Part shown: in pieces, positions 57,888 to 64,000 of the stretch
Position numbering within the stretch: the stretch's first letter is position 1
Layout of the letters: the number at the start of each line of letters is the position of its first letter
DNA from: Patiria miniata
Taxonomy: Eukaryota > Echinodermata > Asteroidea > Valvatida > Asterinidae
Length of the DNA: 64,000 nucleotides
Direction: 5' to 3'
Assembly: GCF_015706575.1 (NCBI RefSeq)
Contig: NW_024037047.1
Span: 6,142,632-6,206,631, forward strand
The notes under the pieces: model-generated
The model's input: the letters and a program-made list of their open reading frames with translations, nothing else
Databases searched by the model: none
Told to the model about the DNA's origin: nothing
Program-made: the position numbers and the translations under genes

Positions 57888-60800
57888 CTGCAAATACAAT
57901 GGAAAACATTCACAAAAGTGAAACAAAATTTAACTGCATAAAAAATGTCTGACCATGTATATAATTCTAAAAGAGCTATTAAATAACAACTCTCAAAACT
58001 ACATATTTAATAAAACAAAACACAATAATCAACAAATCATTTTGACAGTGTTAAATATCATCTTCTTCAACCAATCCTATTTCTTCTAGGCTGTGGCCAA
58101 AACACTGGCCATTGTCATCAAACTTTTAAAGCATTCTCATAAACTTTCTCTAAATATTCCAGTGCTCTGATTGGAAAAATCCAGGACTAGCTGACCACAT
58201 TTCTGCATTCTATCCTAACAACCGGCTGCCACACATCATTTCGCTGAACCTAATGCAAGCTTAAAGCAACCCAATAGTTGAATACATTGCTTAACAATTA
58301 TTTGATTGCCCAGTGATCAATTTTTGTTCAAGCATACTTTATTATAAAGTATGGTTTCATATTGGGTAATTATTGTTTAGAGTGTTTTTGCGCATGGGAG
58401 CGCGCATGCTCTCCAGTGGTATATGCAATGAAGGGCATCAGAACAAGTGGGGATGTAGATTTAGATGTCAGATTTAGAAATGGTTGTGGACTTAGAAAAC
58501 AGGTCACAGCTTACTTAATCAGTTCAATTGTGTATCTGCATGTAGTAATTTTTATCTACTTGTTTTAGACCACAAGAGGGCAGTATTTAAATTGCACATG
58601 CCAAGCAAAAAATGTGGTCATTGTTCACATGAGAGAGGGCGCTGTTTCACTTTTACATGACCACAATTCTACTTCCTAGTTGAAGAGTGCTCCATCAGCA
58701 CCTCTACCTGCATGATATGTATAAACGGATCATAGTGGCAGACATTGGAATCAAGAAGTAGTTTGAAATCAGAGGGTAGGTTTTCTTTGGTCCAACTATA
58801 GTGTTAGCAAGCAAGCATGATCGAAACACGTAGCTCTAGCATATGGAATAAATTGGAGTATAGCTGCATGTAGTTCGAGTATTAAAGGGAATATACAACA
58901 TTTGCAAACATCGAAAAATAAAACTACCAAGTTTTTGCGAAATACCTTAATAGGACGTTGGTAAATGACAGTCTAAAGCATCCTGTAAAATTATGGCACC
59001 TGGTATACTGTCATTTTCAAGAAAAGTGGTATTTTTGTATCAATTTCCAACGCTGATCGGCCGATCAGCGTTGGAAACAACTGGCTTTTTTTCAAATACT
59101 GGCCCCAATTGACTATTGCACTTGTTTGCAATCGATTACAAACCTATGAACGGGTACGAGCCAGCTAGACTGGTTCCCTGACCTTACAATTCCCCAATGT
59201 ATGTAAACTGCTCTGTTTCTTCTTATATGGAGTCAGGGAACCAGACTACAGGTAAATGATCGTTTTTCTTGGTTTTTATAGCATTTTCGAACCCAAAACC
59301 TCCAAAAAGTCAGTGTAAGTATATTTGCTTTATATTTCCAATCCCCCAATTCCATCCATTTCTGAAAATTACAGCAAAAGCAAATGATGTATATTCCCTT
59401 TAAACTTGGACCCAACTTATCGCCTATTTTAACATTTGGACACATGGTCTGGCGATAGTAAGGTCCAAGTAATAGTGCGAGCTGGACAACATCATCCTGT
59501 CACTGTCCCAAAAACCAACATTTTCTAACAAAAACCATCCAATTTCACCTTCAAAACGGCCTCTAAATTACTAGATATGCCACCTGAGTAGTCCGAGTAA
59601 CTTGGACCCAACTTATCGCCTTTTTAACATTCGGACATGGTCTGGCGATAGTAGGGTCCAAGCTAATAGTGCGAGCTGGACAACTCAATTCTGTCACTGT
59701 CCCCAAAACCAACGTTTTCCAACAAAAAACATCAGATTTCACCTTCAAAACGGCCTCCAAATTACTAGATACGCCAACTGAGGTACAAGTAGACATCGAT
59801 AATTAAGATGGTTGTACTGAAGTTTACTTACGATCCGGATGGAAAGTGAAATTTCCCGTTCATTTCCGAGAGCTCCCCTCGCGATCGTGAACACGTTAAA
59901 TTTCTGATTTGTGTTAATGTTTGAACGACGCAATGTGGTCTTCATTCCCAGCGTACATTCGATGGTTCCATTACGAACGGTAAAAGGGAATCGGGAACCA
60001 GCTTGAACTGGTATCCGTCCATAAAAGCTGCCCTAGTTCCCGACCCCCTATTATCGTTCGAAATGCACTTGTGTTTACGAACGTGATCCAGTCTACTCAT
60101 TATCATAATCGATGCATCGCACGCGATCGGTAACGGAATCGCACTCGTGCATGTCGTGATACGGGGACCATCGAATGTACGCTGGGCATGAAGAAGAAAT
60201 CGCGCCGTTCAAACATTAACACGAGTCGGAAATTTAACGTGAAATACGCTTACCGTAAGCAGGGACTTTTCTGCTACAGTAAGCAGGGATTTTTCGCAAA
60301 CGGTAAGCAGAGCCAAGATATTGAATACCGGTCTTAACTCTTAGATGTTCAGTTACCATAGTAACTCCTCCTGGTCTTACCGTATCCATGAGTATCTTCT
60401 TTTGCAGCATAGCCATCTCCTTGCGCAGTTCTCCTTGGACATTAATCTGCTGATCAGTGTGGGACTGTTCCAACTCACTCATCGTCTAAATATCAAAATC
60501 ACAACACAAGAACTCACAACGACACTTTAAAATCAATCAACTGTTCTGGGAATTTTGCAGACTGTGATGATTACTCATTTGTGAAGTGTTCTGGCAAAAT
60601 GAGACAGCACTGGGCAGAGGTCGAAATGAGGGTATGTGGATGGGTAATATGGAAAGAGAATGAAATTTTCGTTACAACACTGTATTTATTTCACTTCAAT
60701 CGGACATTCCGTTAACAAGTTAAGGCTGTGGTGTGCGACAGTAATGACATTGTCATTACTTTTTTCAATAAAATATCATAGGCGCTTGCAGTGCAAATGT

Positions 60801-62415
60801 CTATTCCATAGACTACGATATTACTTCCAGCCATGGCCAAGTAATAAACCAGTTCGTTATTTCAACTGTGCATGTGCACAATGATATGGGTCACAGGTCA
60901 TTTGGGATAATCGAAAGCACATCGTGTAACATCACGTCTAGTGTTCTCCAACTTTGAAAATTAAAGGTCGGTGCGCCGTCAAACAGCGGAGGGGGGGGGA
61001 CGCTATATGTTAGGGGCGCTATTTGCCGTCATATATTTCTTTTTGCTAGGGGGCGCTATTTGCAGATGAACATGTAATTTATGTATGGCTAACAGCTTTC
61101 AGGCCATTTCTAACAGAGTAACAGTTAAGTACAATACTGGCTCAGGCAGCATCGTCTTTTTTAATACATCAGTGACCAGGGACTCTGAGGCAGTTTGGCT
61201 TTGAGACTTTTGACCTGATCGATTGCTACAATGGGCAGGCTTGTCAGTTTGACAAGTGTTGCATGTTACTGCTTCTGGCAGAGTTTCTGGCCAAAATATA
61301 CCCTGGAGGGTAAGGGTAGTCCCACTTGTTTGTCTTTTTTATTATTTTTTTCATTTTTTTTTTTAAAGCATGGCGGCAACTTTTTAAGTTTGGCAGGTGC
61401 CTCAGAAAGCATGGCGGGGCACCAGGTTATGTTTACACGTTGGAGTGATTTTATCCCGAAATGACCTTTGGCCTGGCCTACATCATCGAGATTCTTAACT
61501 GGCTTTCAGATGCTGCAGTACCTGTATAATAACAAAGTTTTGAATACAGTAGGGGGCACAAACCAATTAAAATTAAAAGAACCATCAATTGGAAAATTAG
61601 TAGTGGTTACCTTTGAGTATTTATCAAAGAGTTGTCTGATAGTCTTCAGGCGCTGGGACATGGTGATACGGGATTGCTGAAATAACTTCTGCTGCTGACT
61701 GAACAGTCTCTGATGGAAGGACAGATGTAATTTGAATAAGTTCAGGATTTGAAAAGGGGGAAAACAATCTACACAAAATGTTTTTGTGGACTAAAAACTG
61801 AAACAAAAAGGCCAATGCAACTTTTGAAAGGGGACAGATGATATTTCCTGTTCGAATTTCTTTAACTAAAGTTGACCTACTGAGGCTAAATCAGGAATAT
61901 CTCCCAAAACCTTGTTTCGGGTAATTCGCTCTTTTCACACTTCCGCCATTGGGCATGCAGAGCCTCGATCTGGCAACTTTACACAATAAAAATAGCCGGT
62001 TCAGTGATCTGAACCCCGACCCGGGAATCACTGAACTGGCTATATTTCTTGTGTAAAGTTGCCAGATCGAGGCTCTGCATGCCCATGGCGGAAGTGTGAA
62101 AAGAGCGAATCGGGGCCTGAAGTTGGATATACAATGTACATGAAAAATCATATATCTATTTGCAAATTCCTAAATTATCAATGCTTGACATAGGGCTGTC
62201 CATTTTTGAACAGTTTAGTATCTGATTACACAAAAGTGTGTTGGACCGAATATTCAGATATTCGAAAGTGCCAGCTGAAACTGTGCATAAAGTAAAAATA
62301 CATGTATATTGTTACCTGTATTTTTTCCTCTTGATCTTTGACTTTGTTGACGTCAGTTTCCCACTGGTCCAAGACGCTACCCAGCTGCTTGTTGTATTCC
62401 TCTTGCAAACGGTTC
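57834..62415 (-). CDS. sycp3: SYCP3, synaptonemal complex protein 3 (last four exons)
   Basis: SYCP3 is a coiled-coil structural protein that assembles on the meiotic chromosome axis (the lateral element of the synaptonemal complex). The - strand exons, in coding order, are 62316-62415, 61611-61709, 60381-60485 and 57834-57887. All have GT/AG sites. After the first base, all junctions are phase 0, encoding 118 residues to the stop. The sequence tracks vertebrate SYCP3 closely: RLQEEYNKQLGSVLDQWETD, QQQKLFQQSRI, SQRLKTIRQLF, ELRKEMAMLQKKILMDT and the C-terminal NVRKSLHSMFF. It belongs to the Cor1/Xlr/SYCP3 family. The conserved C-terminal tail is the part known to be needed for fibre assembly. 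The first exon here starts in mid-codon, so the N-terminal exons lie beyond 64,000. It converges with spdef, about 7.6 kb between stops. Confidence 0.93.
58882..59403 (+). mobile_element. TTAA-flanked MITE family, copy A
   Basis: TTAA lies at 58,882-58,885 and 59,400-59,403. The ends AGGGAATATACAAC and GTATATTCCCT are inverted. A perfect 34-bp palindrome lies at 59,044-59,077. It sits in the last intron of sycp3 and is the reference copy for the family. Confidence 0.88.
59404..59795. repeat. Two-copy tandem duplication, 196-bp period
   Basis: Units start ACTTGGACCCAACTTATCGCC at 59,404 and 59,600. They run through AATAGTGCGAGCTGGACAAC to AAATTACTAGATAYGCCA. Each unit begins with a small inverted repeat (CTTGGACC ... 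GGTCCAAG). It lies in the last sycp3 intron. Confidence 0.85.
59896..60237. mobile_element. TTAA-flanked hairpin MITE in sycp3 intron
   Basis: Inverted arms begin ATTTCTGATTTGTGTTAATG and ATTTCCGACTCGTGTTAATG next to TTAA on both sides, and continue through CAGCGTACATTCGATGG. The interior has GGGAACCAG and CTAGTTCCCGACC. The flanking CACG/CGTG extends the symmetry, so the target may itself have been palindromic. Confidence 0.65.
60381..60485 (-). CDS. sycp3: sycp3 third-last-to-end coiled-coil exon
   Basis: The acceptor TTTTGATATTTAG is followed by 35 codons (TMSELEQSHTDQQINVQGEL, then RKEMAMLQKKILMDT), and then the donor ACG|GTAAGA. The EMAMLQKKI segment is a hallmark of SYCP3. Confidence 0.93.
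61611..61709 (-). CDS. sycp3: sycp3 coiled-coil exon
   Basis: The acceptor CCTTCCATCAG is followed by 33 codons (RLFSQQQKLFQQSRI, then TMSQRLKTIRQLFDKYSK), and then the donor AAG|GTAACC. QQSRI and SQRLKTI match SYCP3. Confidence 0.93.
61924..62110. mobile_element. 187-bp hairpin MITE in sycp3 intron
   Basis: Arms of about 85 bp pair almost perfectly (ATTCGCTCTTTTCACACTTC with its complement; CAGAGCCTCGATCTGGCAAC with its complement) around a short loop with CCCCGACCCGGG. I saw no clear target duplication. It lies 206 bp downstream of the exon at 62,316 in sycp3 orientation. Confidence 0.75.
62316..62415 (-). CDS. sycp3: sycp3 coiled-coil exon (most 5' in window)
   Basis: The acceptor TTAATTTTCAG is followed by one base completing a codon from the missing upstream exon, then 33 codons (NRLQEEYNKQLGSVLDQWET, then DVNKVKDQEEKIQ), and then the donor CAG|GTAACA. 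Confidence 0.92.
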
Positions 62416-62479
62416 CTGAAAATTAAAAGAGCAGTTTCTAAATTTCAAAATCTATATATTTTTACTCATCACATTGTGT

Positions 62480-64000
62480 AATGGGAGTTTGGTCAAATGG
62501 TTAGAGACTGTGACTCATAATTAGAGGGTGAGGGGTTCGATTCCAGTCGCATATGCTAGCCATGTTATGATGTGTCCTTGAGCAAGTCACTTTACACCCA
62601 CTTGTCTCTCCCCACCCTAACATGCCTGGAGAGTGGCAATATTTATTGTGTAGTGGTTAGAGACTGGGACTCTTGTTTAGAGGGTCAGGGGTTCGATTCC
62701 CGATATGTCCCTGAGTAAAGCCCTGTCCGCACTGGACTTTTTTTGGTCAAACTAACCGAGACTATGGGTACTTTTCCCATTTTAAGTCCAGTGCGGACAG
62801 CCTAGGACGTTTTCCTCTCAGTTACTTTTCCTGAGTCCAGCGGTTACTTTTACTGGCCAACTGCTGCCCAGGAAAACTTCCCACGCGCCCAGGAAAACTG
62901 ACCGAGTCGCTTTTCCCGAGACGATTAGTCCAGTGCGGACAGTGCGAGTCGGTAAAAGCGGCTCAGGAAAGCGTACATCCGGCCCGAGCGCCCTGTTATG
63001 CATACAGAGACCGCACGTACCTGCACGTGCAGTGGCCGAACATTATGTAGAAACACGCTGCGGTGTATTATCAAGTCCGAGCGGTAAAATCTCGTTAAAA
63101 TATATATTTCAACGGACAAATACATACACAGAGAAGAGAGATCAAATTCTGAGAATTAATTTGCGGAAATTCTCTTTCTCCACCGATGTATGTTATTTTC
63201 TACGATCCAAATTCGTCCTGATACGCTACTGTAGTCATGCACGGAACATCATGGTCCGGTACCGTACGTAGGCCGTAGTCACTGGTTCCCGGCCCACATC
63301 ATAGCTTCGATTCTGTAAGCATGCGATGGGAACCAACGAATCACTGATGGCACTGCTGCCGCACGGAACATCGTACAGCGGCATGGCTTCGACGACGTGC
63401 ATCACAAATGCGTCAGAATTATAGGCCCTTTCGTCAAGATTTAGCGTGTCAAGATGAAATAATATCGTGTAAACGATTATGTTATGCATACAAATGGCGT
63501 GTGTAATATTACTGAGCGTATCGGTGGCTGAAAATGTGATCGGCAATTTGTTTTCTGCGTACGGTGAGTCATTATACTGACACTGTGACAGCTCGGTTAA
63601 TTCTCCCACGCGGTCGGGGTAAAATTTCCCGTGTCGAAAGTCCAAGTGCGGACAGTGGTCACATTTGAACATTTTTCATTTTACCATCGTCTCGGTAAAA
63701 CCTTCCCAAAAAAAAGTCCAGTGCGGACACGGCTTAAGCCACTTCACACCCACTTGTCTCTCCCCACCCTAACATGCCTGGAGAGTGGCAATATTTATTG
63801 CGTAGTGGTTAGAGACTGGGACTCTTGATTAGAGGGTCAGGGGTTCGATTCCCGATGTCCCTGAATAAGCCACTTTACACCCACTTGTGTTTCTCTACCG
63901 AGGAGAAAGGCAAAAATGGTTGAAACTTTGGCTCATGATTAGAGGGTCAAGGGTTCGATTCCAGCTACATATGCTAGACATATTATGTTGTTTCCTTGAG
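62480..64000 (+). repeat. Tandem tRNA-SINE-head array
   Basis: B boxes GGTTCGATTCC lie at 62,534-62,544, 62,690-62,700, 63,842-63,852 and 63,953-63,963. Each follows a TGGTTAGAGACT-type A region and precedes TCACTTTACACCCACTTG. Units are roughly 110-155 bp. The array is split by the element at 62,719-63,734 and runs off the window. Confidence 0.7.
62716..63737. mobile_element. 1,016-bp TAA-flanked (PIF/Harbinger-like) non-autonomous element
   Basis: The terminal inverted repeat AGCCSTGTCCGCACTGGAC starts at 62,719 and ends at 63,734. TAA lies at 62,716-62,718 and 63,735-63,737. The target is GAG-TAA-GCCACTT inside a SINE unit. A neighbouring unit (63,866-63,876, AATAAGCCACTT) shows the empty site. 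The GTCCAGTGCGGACA word recurs internally at 62,777, 62,929 and 63,641. A 145-codon frame inside (63,235-63,672, - strand) shows no transposase motif. Confidence 0.8.

Noticed and set aside
63235-63672. 145-codon open frame inside the TAA-flanked element
   Set aside because: Checked for DDE-transposase or Myb-like motifs and saw none. Probably chance.

Overview
This is animal nuclear DNA: AT-rich, intron-containing and crowded with small non-autonomous transposons. Two genes are certain, spdef and sycp3. The SPDEF-type ETS factor (called Ets4 in sea urchins), a plain SYCP3, tRNA-headed SINEs and many hairpin MITEs fit an invertebrate deuterostome such as an echinoderm, hemichordate or lancelet. 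I cannot name the species.

Layout. From 1 to about 6.8 kb there are only repeats, including a MITE with 9-bp target duplications and a tRNA-like core (2846-3233) and a TAA-flanked MITE inserted in a mariner-like hairpin (4110-4981). At 6.95-7.07 kb a CpG-type promoter (CRE, E-box, YY1-like ATG context) heads a short first coding exon, followed by a LINE fragment. From 7.6 to 40 kb I see no confident gene. The stretch holds a 12-unit minisatellite with a 224-bp higher-order period (11.86-13.25 kb), a tandem tRNA-like array (25.5-26.06 kb), a hAT-type MITE with a 43-G run (22.67-22.89 kb), a degenerate GAGAAGTAAT array (37.6-38.6 kb), and two phase-compatible exons of a possible small membrane protein (32.5-33.45 kb).

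From 40.8 to 51.7 kb lies what looks like a complete spdef gene on the + strand. It has a TATA/CCAAT/GC-box promoter, a non-coding exon 1 with a short uORF, and six coding exons encoding 354 residues with a Pointed domain and a C-terminal ETS domain. From 57.8 to 62.4 kb, convergent to it on the - strand, are the last four exons of sycp3. Its 5' exons lie beyond the window. The sycp3 introns are packed with hairpin MITEs. The right end is a tandem SINE-head array split by a 1,016-bp TAA-flanked element.

The two named genes do not share a pathway: one is a transcription factor and the other a meiotic chromosome-axis protein. The most unusual signals are in the mobile DNA. A TTAA-flanked MITE family (five copies) keeps a central palindrome whose paired bases change together between copies, and a GGTTCCC/GGGAACC module recurs in otherwise different MITEs.
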